DNA from: SIAQ01 sp964484265
GTDB lineage: Bacteria; Planctomycetota; Planctomycetia; Gemmatales; Gemmataceae
Direction: 5' to 3'
Assembly: GCA_964484265.1 (NCBI GenBank)
Contig: CAZAFH010000018.1
Span: 15,633-79,632, forward strand
DNA length: 64,000 nucleotides
Shown here: positions 40,718 to 53,200 of the stretch, in pieces
Layout of the letters: the number at the start of each line of letters is the position of its first letter
How positions within the stretch are numbered: position 1 is the stretch's first letter
Notes under the pieces: generated by a model
Database searches by the model: none
Told to the model about the DNA's origin: nothing
Seen by the model: only the letters and a program-made list of their open reading frames with translations
Translations under genes and position numbers: made by a program

Positions 40718-43700
40718 GTGAGCATCGACGCAAAACATCGTCCGACACCGGTGGCGATCATCGGTATTGGTTGCCTATTTCCCGGCGCGGATAACGTCGA
40801 GAGCTTCTGGGCCAACTTGCAAGACGGCGTCGATGCGATCGCCGACGTGCCCCCGACCCACTGGCGGCCTGAAGATTACTTCGACAAGGATCCCAAGAAA
40901 CCGGATCACACCTACGCGGCTCGCGGCGGGTTCCTTTCTCCCGTCGATTTCCCCGCCCTGGAAATGGGCATCTCGCCCAACATCCTCGAAGCAACCGACA
41001 CCACACAACTGCTCGGCCTGCTCGTCGCCAAGCAAGCGCTGGAAGTCGCGGGCTACGGCGCCGGACGCGAGTTTGACCGCAATCGCGTGAGCGTCATCCT
41101 GGGCGTCACCGGCACGCTCGAACTGGTCGTGCCGCTCGGCGCCAGGCTCGGCCATCCGCGCTGGAAACGAGCGCTGAAGGATGCCGGCGTTGACGACGCC
41201 GTCGCGCAAGACGTGGTGCAGCGCATCGCGGACTCATATGTCGGCTGGCAAGAGGATTCCTTCCCCGGGTTGCTCGGCAATGTCGTGGCGGGTCGCATCG
41301 CGAATCGGCTTGATCTCGGCGGCACGAACTGCGTCGTCGATGCCGCCTGCGCCAGCTCGCTGAGCGCGTTGCATTTGGCGTTGCTCGAACTGGCGGCGGG
41401 CCGGTCCGACATGGTCCTCGCCGGCGGCATGGACACGTTCAACGACATCTTCATGTATATGTGCTTCAGCAAGACGCCCGCCCTTTCCCCGACGGGCAAT
41501 GCGAAGCCGTTCGACACTTCCGCCGACGGCACGATCCTTGGCGAAGGCCTCGGCTGCTTGCTGCTGAAACGCCTGGATGACGCCGAGCGCGACGGCGACA
41601 AGATCTTTGCTGTGATCCGAAGCGTCGGCACGTCCAGCGATGGCAAGGGGCTTGCGATCTACGCACCCAGCCCCAAGGGTCAGACCAAGGCGCTTCGGCA
41701 AGCCTACCGCCTCGCCGACGTCACGCCGGAGATGATCGAACTCGTCGAAGCCCATGGCACGGGCACGAAGGCGGGCGACGCGGCCGAGGTGACGGCGCTC
41801 GCGGAGGTTTATCGCAACGGCGTGGACGCGCCGCCCGCGGCGCAGCCGAGCATGCCCTGGTGCGCTCTGGGTTCTGTCAAATCGCAAATCGGCCACACGA
41901 AGGCCGCCGCAGGCATTGCGGGGTTGATCAAGGCGGCGCTGGCGTTGCACCACAAGGTGTTGCCGCCCACGATCAAGGTGACGCAGCCAATCGAGCAGGT
42001 TGCAGGCCAGACGCCGTTCTACGTCAACACGCAGAAGCGCCCGTGGATGCCGCCTCGGGCCGGCCATCCGCGCCGCGCCGCCGTCAGCGCGTTTGGTTTC
42101 GGCGGCAGCAATTTCCACTGCGTGCTCGAAGAGCATGCCGACGCCAAAGACGCAATCGACTGGGATCCGCGCGTGCAGATCCTCGCATTCTCCGCGCAGA
42201 CGCCCGAGGAGCTTCGCCAGCGTCTTGCGGCCTGGCCGAAAGGGCTTGGCTGGGACGATGTCCGCATCGAGGCGGCGCGCACTCGGCAGCGCTTCTTCGC
42301 CAAGCATCGCCTGCGTTTGACCATCGTCGTCGAGCGCGGCAAGAAGCCGGTGGACGACCTCATCGCCGCCGCTTTCGCGCAGCTTGACGCATCTTCAGAC
42401 AAGGATTCGTGGAGCACGCCCGACGGCATAGTCTTTGGGCGAGGCAACACGCCGGGCAAGCTTGCGATGCTCTTTCCGGGGCAGGGATCGCAATATGTCG
42501 GCATGTTGCGCGACGTGTCCTGCCGATGCCCGCAGATGCTGGCGACATTGACCGAGGCGAATGCGTCGTTTTCACGCAATCGCCCGGGCACGGACGAGCG
42601 CCGGCTCAGCGACTTCATCTTCCCGCTGCCTGCGTTCAGCGACGAGGATCGCCGACACGCGGACGACGCATTACGTGCGACCGACATCACCCAGCCGGCC
42701 CTTGGCGCGATGAGCCTTGGACTATTGCGAGTGCTCGAATCGTTTCACGTTCGGCCCGACGCCGTCGCCGGTCACAGTTTCGGCGAACTTCCAGCTCTTT
42801 TTGCGGCTGGGCGGATCGACTCGGCTGCGATGCACAAATTGGCACAGATTCGCGGTCGGCTGATGGCGGAAGGCGCCGGCGATCGCGGCGGCATGCTGGC
42901 GGTTCGTGCGCCGCTCGCCGACATCGAACTAGCCCTGCGCGAGGAAAACCTCGAACTGGTCGTCGCGAATCGCAATGCGCCGAATCAAGCCGTGCTCTCC
43001 GGAGCTTCGCTGGAAATCGCAAGGGCGAAAGAGGTATTCGAGCGCCGCAAGATCGACGTGAAAACGCTGCCCGTTGCCGCCGCGTTTCACAGTCCGTTCG
43101 TCGCCGAGGCGCGACGGCCGTTCCGCGATGCTCTCGAAGTTGTCGAGTTTCGCGCGAGCGACGTTGCCGTCTACGCCAACAGTACCGCTCAGGAATACCC
43201 GCGCGAACCGCATCAGGCGCGCGAGTTGCTCTCGAACCAGCTTACGCAGCCGGTCCGATTCGTCGAACAGATTCAAGCGATGCATCGCGATGGCGTGCGC
43301 GTGTTCGTCGAAGTCGGTCCTGGACGAACGCTCACGGGATTGGTCGATGCAATCCTTGAAAATCAGCCTCACGAAGCAATGGCCGTCGACGCATCAGCTG
43401 GCAAGCGCACCGCCTTCTTTGATTTGGCGCGAGTGCTGGCGCACCTGGCGGCGCTTGGCTACCGGGCCGACCTGGCGCGCTGGGACGAAGGTCAGGCGGA
43501 ACGCAAGACCAAGGCCGAGCAGAAGCCGACGCTGACCGTGCCGATCTGCGGCGCGAATTACGTGAAGCCGAAGGAAGCCCGCCCTGCCGTAACCGCCCCG
43601 ATAAAGCCGCCCGTCAAGCCAGCCGCGACGGAATCTTCTGCCCCGCCCCATCGAATGACGCCCGCACCGAAAGCAATCCAGCAATCAAACCCCTTGGCGC

Positions 43701-46700
43701 CGAAACCCATGAGCGAACCGTTGTCACCCACGAAACCGACTGCGACCTCGAACGACGGTTCCGCGCTGGCGATGACGCAAGAAAACCTGATCGCGTTGCA
43801 GCGATTGGCTGAGCAGACCGCGCAACTGCATCGCCAGTTTCTCGAAGGCCAGGACCGCGCGCTTCAGGTATTCCAGGCCCTACTGGATCAACAGAACGGC
43901 CTGATGCAAGTGCCGGCGACTCCACCTCGAGTCGTTGCCAAGGCCGCGCCGGTTGTTCGCAAGCCGCAAGCGCCGGCGACGTTGCCGCGCGTCCAGCCTG
44001 CACCGATTCCCGCGCCGATTCCGCCGGTGTCGCCTCCACCTGTCGCGCAAGTGAAGCCGGCACCAGCCGCCGAAAAGCCCGCGCTGGCTCCGCGTGCGTC
44101 AAGCGCCAGGCTGGAATCGACGCTGCTCGAAGTCGTTGCAGCCAAGACCGGCTACCCCGCGGAAATGTTGCAGCTCGACATGGAACTCGATACCGATCTC
44201 GGCATCGACTCCATCAAACGCGTCGAAATCTTCGCCATCCTCCAGGAAAAGCTACCCGACGCGCCGCCCGTCAAGGCGGAACACCTTGGCACCCTTCGCA
44301 CCCTTCGGCAAGTGGTCGAATTCCTCGGTGATGGAAAAAGCGAGGCAGCCGTCGCTCCCGTCCAGGCGCCAGTCAACCCAGCTCCGCAGGCAGATCATGC
44401 CGCGAAAGTTTTTCTTGACGTCGTCGCGCAAAAGACCGGCTATCCCTCCGAAATGCTTCAGCTCGACATGGAACTCGATACCGACCTCGGCATCGATTCC
44501 ATCAAGCGCGTCGAAATCTTTGCCCTCTTGCAAGAAAAACTCCCGGACGCTCCAACAGTCAAGGCCGAGCATCTCGGCACGCTGCGCACGGTTCGGCACG
44601 TTGTCGATTTCATCTCCCAGACATCTAGCTCCGTCGCGACGGTTCCCATGGCACCTGCTCCGATAGCGCCGGAGCGAACGATGCCCGCGCCGCCGGCGGC
44701 GAAGGAAGGCGAAAAGCAAACAGAACTTCAACGCCTGGTTCCGCGTATCGTCGATGGGGACGACACAGCGCTGCGGGAATCGATTCGGCTTGCCACGGAT
44801 GCGGAGATTTGGGTCACGGGCGAGGGCGATGAACTGGCGGAACGCATCGTTCGCCGTCTGGACCTTCTCGGCTATCGATCTCGGCTCGTGGGGATGAACG
44901 AAGCGATCACGCTCGCCAAGCCCGAACGCCTGGCAGGCCTCGTGATCGTCGCTCCGGAAGAGCGGGTCGGCGAACGATACTTCCTCGATGCGTTCTCGCT
45001 GGTGCAACGATCGTCGGCAGGTTTGCGAAAGTGCGGCGGAATCCTGACGACCATCACCCGTCTCGGCGGCGCGTTTGGCCTTGCCAATCTTCCGACCGGC
45101 GCCGACCCTGCCGCAGGCGGACTGGCAGGATTGACGAAGACCGCGAGCCACGAATGGCCCGAGGTTCACTGCAAGGCGATCGACGTATCCGCGGGTTGGG
45201 AAGACGTCGATGATGCCGCGTTCGCCGTGGTGGAGGAGATGCTATCGTCCGGTCCGATTGAAGTGGGGTTGTCGCCGCGCGGACGGTCGCGCATCCAGCT
45301 TGAGCCGACTGTGGTGACGATGCAAACGCCGCCTCTCGGTCGCGGCGATGTCGTCGTCGTCACCGGCGGAGCAAGGGGCGTCACCGCGGAGACTGCCGTC
45401 GCGTTGGCGCGAGCGTTCGCGCCGACGCTGGTGCTGCTCGGGAGAAGCCCGGAACCGTCGGCCGAACCGGCCTGGCTCTCGCCGCTCACTCAAGAAAGCG
45501 ACATCAAGCGGGCGCTGCTCGCGCAGATGAACGGGCACGCCACGCCCAAGGAAGTCGGCGAGCGATATCAGGCTCTCACTGCCAATCGTGAAATCCTCGG
45601 CACGCTCGCCCGCATCGAAGCCGCCGGGGCCAAGGCCGTCTATCGCCAGGTGGACGTTCGCGACGCCTCCGCTCTGGACGCCGTCATCGCCTCCATTCGG
45701 ACGAAATTCGGCCCGATTCGCGGCATCATTCACGGTGCGGGCATCCTGGCCGACAAACTCATCGCCGACAAGACGGTCGAACAGTTCGAATCCGTGCTCG
45801 CCACGAAGGTGGCAAGCCTGTCGAATCTGCTTCAGGCCGTGCAGGGCGATGACCTTCGCGTTCTGGCGTTGTTCTCATCGTCCACGGCACGATTCGGCCG
45901 AACGGGCCAGGTCGATTACGCCGTCGCCAATGAAATATTGAACAAGACGGCACAGCGCGAGGCGATCGCGCGTCCGAAGTGCCGAGTGGTCTCGATCAAC
46001 TGGGGCCCGTGGGACGGCGGGATGGTCAATGCTTCGCTCAAAAAGATCTTTGCCGACGAGGGCGTCGGCGTGATTCCGCTGCAAGCGGGCGGCGAGTTTT
46101 TCGTTCGCGAGATCAGTCAGCCGCCGGGCAGCGCGGTGGAAGTCGTCGTCATGAACGGCACGTTCACCGGCACGCCGGCGAAGCCCGTATCCAGTTCGAC
46201 GGCCGACCGCGTGGCGTTCGAGCGCGATCTGGGCGTCAACACGATGCCGGTGTTGCGTTCCCACGTCATCAAAGGGCATCCCGTCCTGCCGATGGCACTT
46301 GCCGTCGAATGGCTGGCGCATGGCGCCGTGCATGCCAATCCCGGTTTGACATTCCACGGCTTCGACGATCTGCGCATCCTCAAGGGCATCGTCCTGCCCG
46401 ACAACGAATCGCTTCACCTGCGCGTCTTGACCGGCGAAGCCGCCAAGGACAAAAGCCAATTCCTCGTGCCTGTCGAAATTCGCAGCACGTCGGCCGCCGG
46501 CAAGGAAACGCCGCACGTGCGTGCAACGATCATCCTGACATCAAAGCCGATGACGACGGATGATGTTCCCGTGGAAATCGTCACGCAGCCGTATCCCCAC
46601 GCCAAGCAAGAGATCTACGCCGAGCGGCTCTTCCACGGCCTCGACCTGCAAGGTATCGAATCTGTCGAGGGTTGCTCGGAAGCCGGCATTATCGCGCTGG

Positions 46701-47062
46701 CCGCGTCCGCGCCGCCGCCGGCGGAGTGGGTTCGGCAACCGCTGCGCGGCGCCTGGCTGGCGGATCCGCTCGCGCTCGATTGCAGCTTCCAGATGATGAT
46801 CCTCTGGACGCAGGAGATTTGCGGCGCCGGCTCGCTTCCTTCAGGCGCGGGCCGATATCGACAGTATGCCCGCGCCTTTCCGCGCGACGGCGTTCGCATT
46901 ATCGCCCGCGTCACTCAGCAGCACGAGCATCGCGCAGTCGCCGATTTCGATTTCGTGGACCGCGCCGGTAAACTCATCGCACGCATGCTCGGCTACGAGT
47001 GCGTCATCGACGCATCGCTCAATCAGGCATTCCGATTGAACCAAATGAACGTAAGGGCTTAA
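40718..47062 (+). CDS. pfaA: PfaA-type PUFA synthase subunit (KS-AT-ACP-ACP-KR-DH)
   Basis: 2114 residues if the GTG at 40718 is used (GTG 40685 would add 11). Domains in order: KS 10-460 with Cys211 (VDAACASS), H in EAHGTGT and KSQIGHTKAA; AT about 575-880 with GQGSQYVGM and Ser687 (GHSFGE); a Pro/Ala-rich linker with a helical stretch (LAMTQENLIALQRLAEQTAQL); ACP1 and ACP2 with phosphopantetheine serines 1165 and 1261 (both LGIDSIKRVEIFA); KR about 1540-1790 with GGARGVT and Tyr1734 (GQVDYAVAN); a hotdog DH about 1830-2095 (VLRSHVIKGHPVLPMALAVEWLAHG). Two ACPs is low for a Pfa synthase (usually four or more). No phosphopantetheinyl transferase is in the window. Confidence 0.92.
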   Translation: MSIDAKHRPTPVAIIGIGCLFPGADNVESFWANLQDGVDAIADVPPTHWRPEDYFDKDPKKPDHTYAARGGFLSPVDFPALEMGISPNILEATDTTQLLGLLVAKQALEVAGYGAGREFDRNRVSVILGVTGTLELVVPLGARLGHPRWKRALKDAGVDDAVAQDVVQRIADSYVGWQEDSFPGLLGNVVAGRIANRLDLGGTNCVVDAACASSLSALHLALLELAAGRSDMVLAGGMDTFNDIFMYMCFSKTPALSPTGNAKPFDTSADGTILGEGLGCLLLKRLDDAERDGDKIFAVIRSVGTSSDGKGLAIYAPSPKGQTKALRQAYRLADVTPEMIELVEAHGTGTKAGDAAEVTALAEVYRNGVDAPPAAQPSMPWCALGSVKSQIGHTKAAAGIAGLIKAALALHHKVLPPTIKVTQPIEQVAGQTPFYVNTQKRPWMPPRAGHPRRAAVSAFGFGGSNFHCVLEEHADAKDAIDWDPRVQILAFSAQTPEELRQRLAAWPKGLGWDDVRIEAARTRQRFFAKHRLRLTIVVERGKKPVDDLIAAAFAQLDASSDKDSWSTPDGIVFGRGNTPGKLAMLFPGQGSQYVGMLRDVSCRCPQMLATLTEANASFSRNRPGTDERRLSDFIFPLPAFSDEDRRHADDALRATDITQPALGAMSLGLLRVLESFHVRPDAVAGHSFGELPALFAAGRIDSAAMHKLAQIRGRLMAEGAGDRGGMLAVRAPLADIELALREENLELVVANRNAPNQAVLSGASLEIARAKEVFERRKIDVKTLPVAAAFHSPFVAEARRPFRDALEVVEFRASDVAVYANSTAQEYPREPHQARELLSNQLTQPVRFVEQIQAMHRDGVRVFVEVGPGRTLTGLVDAILENQPHEAMAVDASAGKRTAFFDLARVLAHLAALGYRADLARWDEGQAERKTKAEQKPTLTVPICGANYVKPKEARPAVTAPIKPPVKPAATESSAPPHRMTPAPKAIQQSNPLAPKPMSEPLSPTKPTATSNDGSALAMTQENLIALQRLAEQTAQLHRQFLEGQDRALQVFQALLDQQNGLMQVPATPPRVVAKAAPVVRKPQAPATLPRVQPAPIPAPIPPVSPPPVAQVKPAPAAEKPALAPRASSARLESTLLEVVAAKTGYPAEMLQLDMELDTDLGIDSIKRVEIFAILQEKLPDAPPVKAEHLGTLRTLRQVVEFLGDGKSEAAVAPVQAPVNPAPQADHAAKVFLDVVAQKTGYPSEMLQLDMELDTDLGIDSIKRVEIFALLQEKLPDAPTVKAEHLGTLRTVRHVVDFISQTSSSVATVPMAPAPIAPERTMPAPPAAKEGEKQTELQRLVPRIVDGDDTALRESIRLATDAEIWVTGEGDELAERIVRRLDLLGYRSRLVGMNEAITLAKPERLAGLVIVAPEERVGERYFLDAFSLVQRSSAGLRKCGGILTTITRLGGAFGLANLPTGADPAAGGLAGLTKTASHEWPEVHCKAIDVSAGWEDVDDAAFAVVEEMLSSGPIEVGLSPRGRSRIQLEPTVVTMQTPPLGRGDVVVVTGGARGVTAETAVALARAFAPTLVLLGRSPEPSAEPAWLSPLTQESDIKRALLAQMNGHATPKEVGERYQALTANREILGTLARIEAAGAKAVYRQVDVRDASALDAVIASIRTKFGPIRGIIHGAGILADKLIADKTVEQFESVLATKVASLSNLLQAVQGDDLRVLALFSSSTARFGRTGQVDYAVANEILNKTAQREAIARPKCRVVSINWGPWDGGMVNASLKKIFADEGVGVIPLQAGGEFFVREISQPPGSAVEVVVMNGTFTGTPAKPVSSSTADRVAFERDLGVNTMPVLRSHVIKGHPVLPMALAVEWLAHGAVHANPGLTFHGFDDLRILKGIVLPDNESLHLRVLTGEAAKDKSQFLVPVEIRSTSAAGKETPHVRATIILTSKPMTTDDVPVEIVTQPYPHAKQEIYAERLFHGLDLQGIESVEGCSEAGIIALAASAPPPAEWVRQPLRGAWLADPLALDCSFQMMILWTQEICGAGSLPSGAGRYRQYARAFPRDGVRIIARVTQQHEHRAVADFDFVDRAGKLIARMLGYECVIDASLNQAFRLNQMNVRA

Positions 47063-47072
47063 TCCAGTCTTG

Positions 47073-47185
47073 ACCACAGATAACACGAATGAACACGGAT
47101 AAATGCAAAAAAAACAGGGAGAATAGTTGAGATCTCCAATAATCCTTCATCGCTTCCATCCGTGATATTTCGTGTTATCCGTGGT
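47073..47185. repeat. Palindromic element between the two large Pfa genes
   Basis: ACCACAGATAACACGAA (47073-47089) and its near-perfect complement TTCGTGTTATCCGTGGT (47169-47185; one mismatch, an A opposite G) flank about 80 bases. It fills most of the 224-base gap in what is otherwise one operon. Confidence 0.7.
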
Positions 47186-47286
47186 TAAATTGATAACCTT
47201 GGTCATCATAAAAGTGCGGGTCATTTTCGCTTGATACGACCACGAATTGACGCTTTGAGATTCACAGCTTTGCTGGTCAGGAAAAC

Positions 47287-50200
47287 ATGGCACTTCGGCA
47301 GCGAGTCGCGATCGTCGGCATGGGTGGAATCTTTCCACAATCGCCGACTCTTGAACAATTCTGGGCCAAAGTAAAAAACGGCATCGACACCGCAAAGGAA
47401 GTCCCGGCAGGGCGATGGATCCTCTCCGCCGAGGACGCCTACGATCCCCGGCTCGGAATTCCCGATCGCGCGTATTCCACCCGCGGCTGCTTCATTGAAG
47501 GGTTTCAGGTCGATCGGACAAATCTCGACATCGACGCCGACTTGTTGGCTCAGCTGGACCCGATGGTGCACCTCGCACTGCACGCAGGCAGGCAGGCTTG
47601 GGAGAGTGCCGTCACCTCTAAAATCGATCGACGCCGAGTCGGCGTGATTCTTGGCAACATCGCGCTTCCGACGGACAGTGCCTCGGCCTGGACGCGCGAG
47701 GTATTAGGTCGAACCGTTGCCGAGATCGTCGGAGTCGAGACGGGCGGCGTCCGAACGCCCGTGCATCCGCTGAATCAGTGCGTCGCCGGTTTACCCGCAG
47801 GTCTATTGGCGAGGGCACTGGGACTGGGCGGCGGAGCGTTTGCACTGGATGCGGCCTGTGCGTCTTCGCTCTATGCCTTGAAGTTGGCCGTCGATGAACT
47901 GCTGGCGGGCCGAGCCGATGCGATGCTCACCGGCGGAGTGTCGCGTCCGGAATGTCTCTACACGCAGATGGGCTTTTCGCAGCTGCGGGCCTTGTCGCCA
48001 TCGGGCCGATGCGCTCCCTTTGACGCCAAGGCCGACGGCCTGGTTGTCGGGGAAGGGTCGGGCATCTTCGTGCTGAAACGGCTCGATGACGCGCTGCGGG
48101 ACGGCGATCACATTCATGCCGTCATCGCCGGGATTGGCCTGTCAAACGATGTGCATGGCCGGTTGCTTGCTCCGAGCACCGAAGGCCAGCTTCGTGCGAT
48201 GCGCGCCGCCTACGCTCAGGCGGGTTGGCAGCCGAAGAGTCTCGATCTGATCGAATGTCATGGCACGGGCACACCGGTCGGCGACGGGATCGAATTCGCC
48301 AGCCTGAACGAGCTTTGGCAGGGCGGCGATTGGCGCCCGGGGCAGTGCATCATCGGATCGGTCAAGTCGAACATCGGCCACGCCCTGACCGCTGCCGGCT
48401 CGGCGGGCTTGTTGAAAGTGCTCCTCGCGCTGAAGCACGATACTCTGCCGCCGACGGCCAATTTCTCGTCCCCAGAGCCGCATCTGTCGTACGAGCAAAG
48501 CCCCTTCCGCGTCCTTGCCAAAAGCCAGCGCTGGGATCGTCGCCGAGAGGGAAGCGCTCGACGTGCCGCCGTCAGCGCGTTCGGGTTTGGCGGCATCAAC
48601 GCCCACGTGCTGCTCGAAGAATGGGATCCCGCTGCAAGTTCCGCACGTGCCGTTCCGGATACCTTACCCAATCGTTCCGCTCCTCTCGTCGCCATCGTCG
48701 GCATGGACGCGCATTTCGGTCCGTGGGAATCCTTGAGTTCGTTTCAGAATCGCGTGCTCGGCAATGACCCGACCGAGCCGATCTCGGCGCCGCCTCATTG
48801 CTGGGGCGTCGATCGAGCCGAGTGGTTTCGGCGAGAGAAACACGACGGCGCCAACCTCGCCGGCTTCTACGTACAAGATCTGACCGTGTCGGCGGATCGC
48901 TTTCGCATCCCGCCGAAAGAACTCGAGGAGATGCTTCCGCAGCAGTTGCTGATGCTCAAGGTCGCCGCCAATGCGATCGACGACGCGAAGTTCGACGAGG
49001 CAGTGTTGCTCCGCACGGGGGTGTTCGTCGGCATCGAGCTTGATCCGAATACGACAAACTTCAACCTTCGCTGGTCCATGATCAACAACGCCCGCGAATG
49101 GAACGAACGTCTCGGGCTCAACCTGTCGCCTGACGAACTCTCCGCCTGGACGGAGGAATTGCGCGATCAGGTCCATCCTCCGCTATCGGCGAACCGCACG
49201 ATGGGTGCGCTGGGCGGCATCGTGGCGAGCCGAATCGCTCGCGAATTTCGCATCGGCGGACCAAGTTTCACGATCTCGTCGGAGGAATGTTCCGGGCTGG
49301 ACGCGCTGCGGGTTGCCGTTCGCCGGCTGGAACAAGGCGAGCTGGACCAGGCCATCGTCGGCGCAGTCGATCTGGCGGGAGATATACGCACTGTGCTAGC
49401 GAGGGGCGAGAGGCGAGGGGCAAGGGGCGAGGGAGCAGCGGCAGTCGTGCTCAAACGGCTCGACGACGCGGTTCGGGCCGGCGACCGCGTCTACGGGATC
49501 ATTCGTAGCGTAGGCTCGGACGATGGCGCCGCGTTTTCAGCTGCTTCCAGTCTCGGCCCGGCAGACATCGGCGCCGCCGGCGTGGCTGCGGGAATGGCCG
49601 ACCTCGTGAAGGCGTGTCTATGCTTGCACCATGAAAGCTTACCCAATCCGCCTCAGTACTGGCTGCGCAATCGCGCCGACGGTCCGCGTCAGGCGATTGT
49701 CCACTCCGCCAACGCTCAGGGCAGTCAGATCCGTGTCGTTCTCGAAGAAGCGCCGACGCCTCGGCCGACAGACCCCAGCATCACACGCCTTGGCCGACGG
49801 GAAGCGATCTTCGCTATAGAGGCGGACGACGCCAGCGGTTTGAAGCGGCAGCTTCAATTATTGCGCGAGCACGCCAAGGCTTCGCCGGTCGTGGACATCG
49901 ACGCGCTGGCGCGGACCTGGTGGCAAGCGCACCCAAATGACCCACACCAATCGCATGGGCTGGCAATCGTCGCCGATTCCCAGGACGACTTGCTCCGCCA
50001 GGTGGACGCTCTTTCCGTCTCGGCTGCGCATACATTGCCGCCGATGCCGCGCGTCGCATTCGTGTTTCCGGGTTCTGGCAATCATTACGCGGGCATGGGA
50101 CGCGAACTGGCGCAGGCGTTTCCCGATGTATTACGCCGGCAGGATGGCGAGACGCAACGGCTGCGCGATCAGATCCTGCCCGAGGTTTTCTGGGATTCAC

Positions 50201-53200
50201 CGCATTCAGGTTCGCGGAGCATTGAAAGTATAGCGCAGAAACATCGCACGCTCATTCTCGGCCAGGTCGCGTTTGGCACGATAGTTAGCGACGTGCTTCA
50301 CAGCCTGGGCGTCGAGCCGCATGCGGCGATTGGATACAGTTTGGGCGAATCGTCGGCGAATTTCGCGCTTCGAGCCTGGACCGAGCGCGACGAAATGCTT
50401 CGGCGATTGTTGGCCTCGCCGTTGTTCGTGAGCGATCTCGCCGGTGAATGCAACGCGGCCCGAAAGGCCTGGAACCTGTCGCCGTCGGAGTCTGTCGACT
50501 GGATCGCCGGAATCGTGCCAGCACCCGCCGAACAGGTGCGCCAAACACTCAAGGGCCGCGAGCGCGTGTACCTGCTCATCGTCAACACGCCGAGCGAGAC
50601 GGTCATCGGCGGCGCTCGGCAGGCGGTGGAGCAGTTCGTTCGCGACCTGGGCACTGGTTTTATTCCGCTCAGCGGAGTCAGTACGGTTCATTGTGAGATC
50701 GCGCGCCAGGTCGAAAGTGCATATCGATCGCTGCACCTTCTGCGGACGACCCCGCCAGCGGGAATTCGTTTCTACAGCGGAGCCTCGGGGCGCGTCCACG
50801 AATTGACGCGTGAAAGCGCTGCCGAGTCAATTGTTGCCCAGGCGCTGAAGCCGATTGATTTTCCTGCGCTGATCGAGCAAGCCTATCAGGACGGTATCCG
50901 CGTGTTCGTGGAGATCGGTCCAGGCAATTCGTGTACGCGGATGATCGGCCAGATTCTCGGCCAACGGCCTCACCTGGCTCAGTCGGCATGCGTCGCGGGT
51001 CAGAGCGAAACCTCGACAATTCTGCGTTTGCTCGCCAGCCTGATCGCCGCGCGAGTTCCCGTCGATCTGCGTGCGCTCTACGGCCACGCATTGCCCCAGA
51101 CACCGCCTTCAGCAAAATCCGCGAAGGTCATCCGTGTCCCGGTCGGCGGCGTGCCGTTCGACATTTCGCCGCCGTCAGCAGCCACGCACGAGGAACAGGT
51201 GAAAGAACCGATTGTCTCCCCGATCGCCGCATCGGTCCTTCAACAACTCACCGCTGCGCAGTCGGCAAAGGCAGCGGCGCACGAAGTCTACCTGCGCTTC
51301 TCCGAAAACCTGACGCGCACCATCGCGAATCAACTCGGTGCGCAAATCGGGGTTGCCACGGCGAATCCGGGCCTTGTGCTCGCAAGGCCGGTTGCCGAAT
51401 CGCCTCGGCCCGCGCTGGATCGCGAGCAATGCCTGGAGTTCGCCATCGGGTCGATCGCAAACGTGCTCGGTCGGGAGTTCGCCGAGGTGGACGCATTCCC
51501 GACTCGCGTTCGGCTGCCGGACGAACCGTTGATGCTCGTAGATCGCATCATGTCGATCACGGGTGAGCCACGCTCGATGACGTCGGGCACGGTCGTGACG
51601 GAACACGACATTCACCCAGGAGCGTGGTACCTCGATGCCGAGCGAATCCCTACGTGCATCGCCGTCGAGGCCGGGCAGGCGGACTTGTTCCTCTCGGGGT
51701 ACTTGGGCATTGACTTCGAAACGAAAGGCCTGGCGGTCTATCGGCTGCTGGATGCCGTGGTGACGTTTCATCGCGGGCTTCCCGGGCCAGGCGAGGTGAT
51801 CCGTTACGAGATCCACATCGACAATTTCTTTCGCCAAGGAACCACGCCGCTGTTTCGTTTCCGATTTGAAGGAACCGTGAACGGTGAACCGTTGCTCACG
51901 ATGCGCGACGGGTGCGCGGGCTTTTTCACCGAAGCCGAACTGAACGCGGGCAAAGGCATCGTGCAGACCGAACTGGACCGCCAACCCCGCCCCGGCGTTC
52001 GGCCCGGCGACTGGGAAGAACTCGTGCCGATGGCCGTACAGACCTTTGACGAACGGCAGATCGATGCGCTTCGCGCTGGTGACCTCGTCGGCTGCTTCGG
52101 CCCGGCTTTCGCTCATTTGAATCTAAACCATCCGCTGACGATTCCCGGCGGAACGATGAAGCTGGTCGATCGCGTCGTCCATCTCGATCCGCAGGGCGGG
52201 CGCTTCGGCCTCGGCTTGATCCGCGCGGAGGCCGACATTCATCCCGATGACTGGTTCATCACCTGCCATTTCATCGACGATCAGGTCATGCCCGGGACCT
52301 TGATGTATGAATGCTGCCTGCACACCTTGCGCATCTTTCTGCTGCGCCTGGGCTGGATCGTGGAGAACGACGGCTCGGCCTTTGAACCGATTGCCGGGAT
52401 CGCCAGCCGGCTCAAATGCCGGGGACAGGTGCTGGCGACGACACGGACGGTGACGTATGAGGTCTCGCTGAAGGAAATCGGCTATCGCCCGGAGCCGTAC
52501 GTTTTGGTCGATGCGCTGATGTATGCCGATGGCAAGGCGATCGTCGAGATCACCGACATGTCGCTTCAACTAACCGGCGCGACGCGCTCTTCGCTGGAGA
52601 GTGTTCATCGTGGGCATCACGACGAGCGTGAAGGATTTATTGGCCTCTCCAAACAGATGCATCACGCGGAGCGTGATGCCTACGGCAGATCCATCGAAGT
52701 TCCCAAACCTGCGATTTACGATTACGAGCGCATCCTCGCTTTTGCGATTGGCAACCCGTCCGACGCATTCGGCGAGCGTTATCGCGTGTTCGACAAGCAG
52801 CGGTTCATCGCACGATTGCCTGGACCGCCGTACCAGTTTCTCGACCGTATCACCGAGGTCAACGCCGAGCCGTGGGTGATGGCGGCGGGGGGCGTCATCG
52901 AGGCGCAGTACGACGTGCCCGCCGACGCCTGGTACTTTGCTGCCGACCGCCAAGAGGTGATGCCGTTCGCCGTGTTGCTCGAAGTCGCGCTGCAACCGTG
53001 CGGTTGGCTGGCGGCCTATATCGGTTCCGCGCTTACGAGTCCGGTCGATTTGTCGTTTCGCAACCTTGGCGGTTCCGCGATCCAGTACCGCCAAGTGCCG
53101 CGCGACATTGGCATCCTCACGACGACAGTGCGTATCACCAAGGCTGCCAAGTCGGGCGGCATGATCATCCAGGACTTCGAGTTCGACGTCAAGAACAAGG

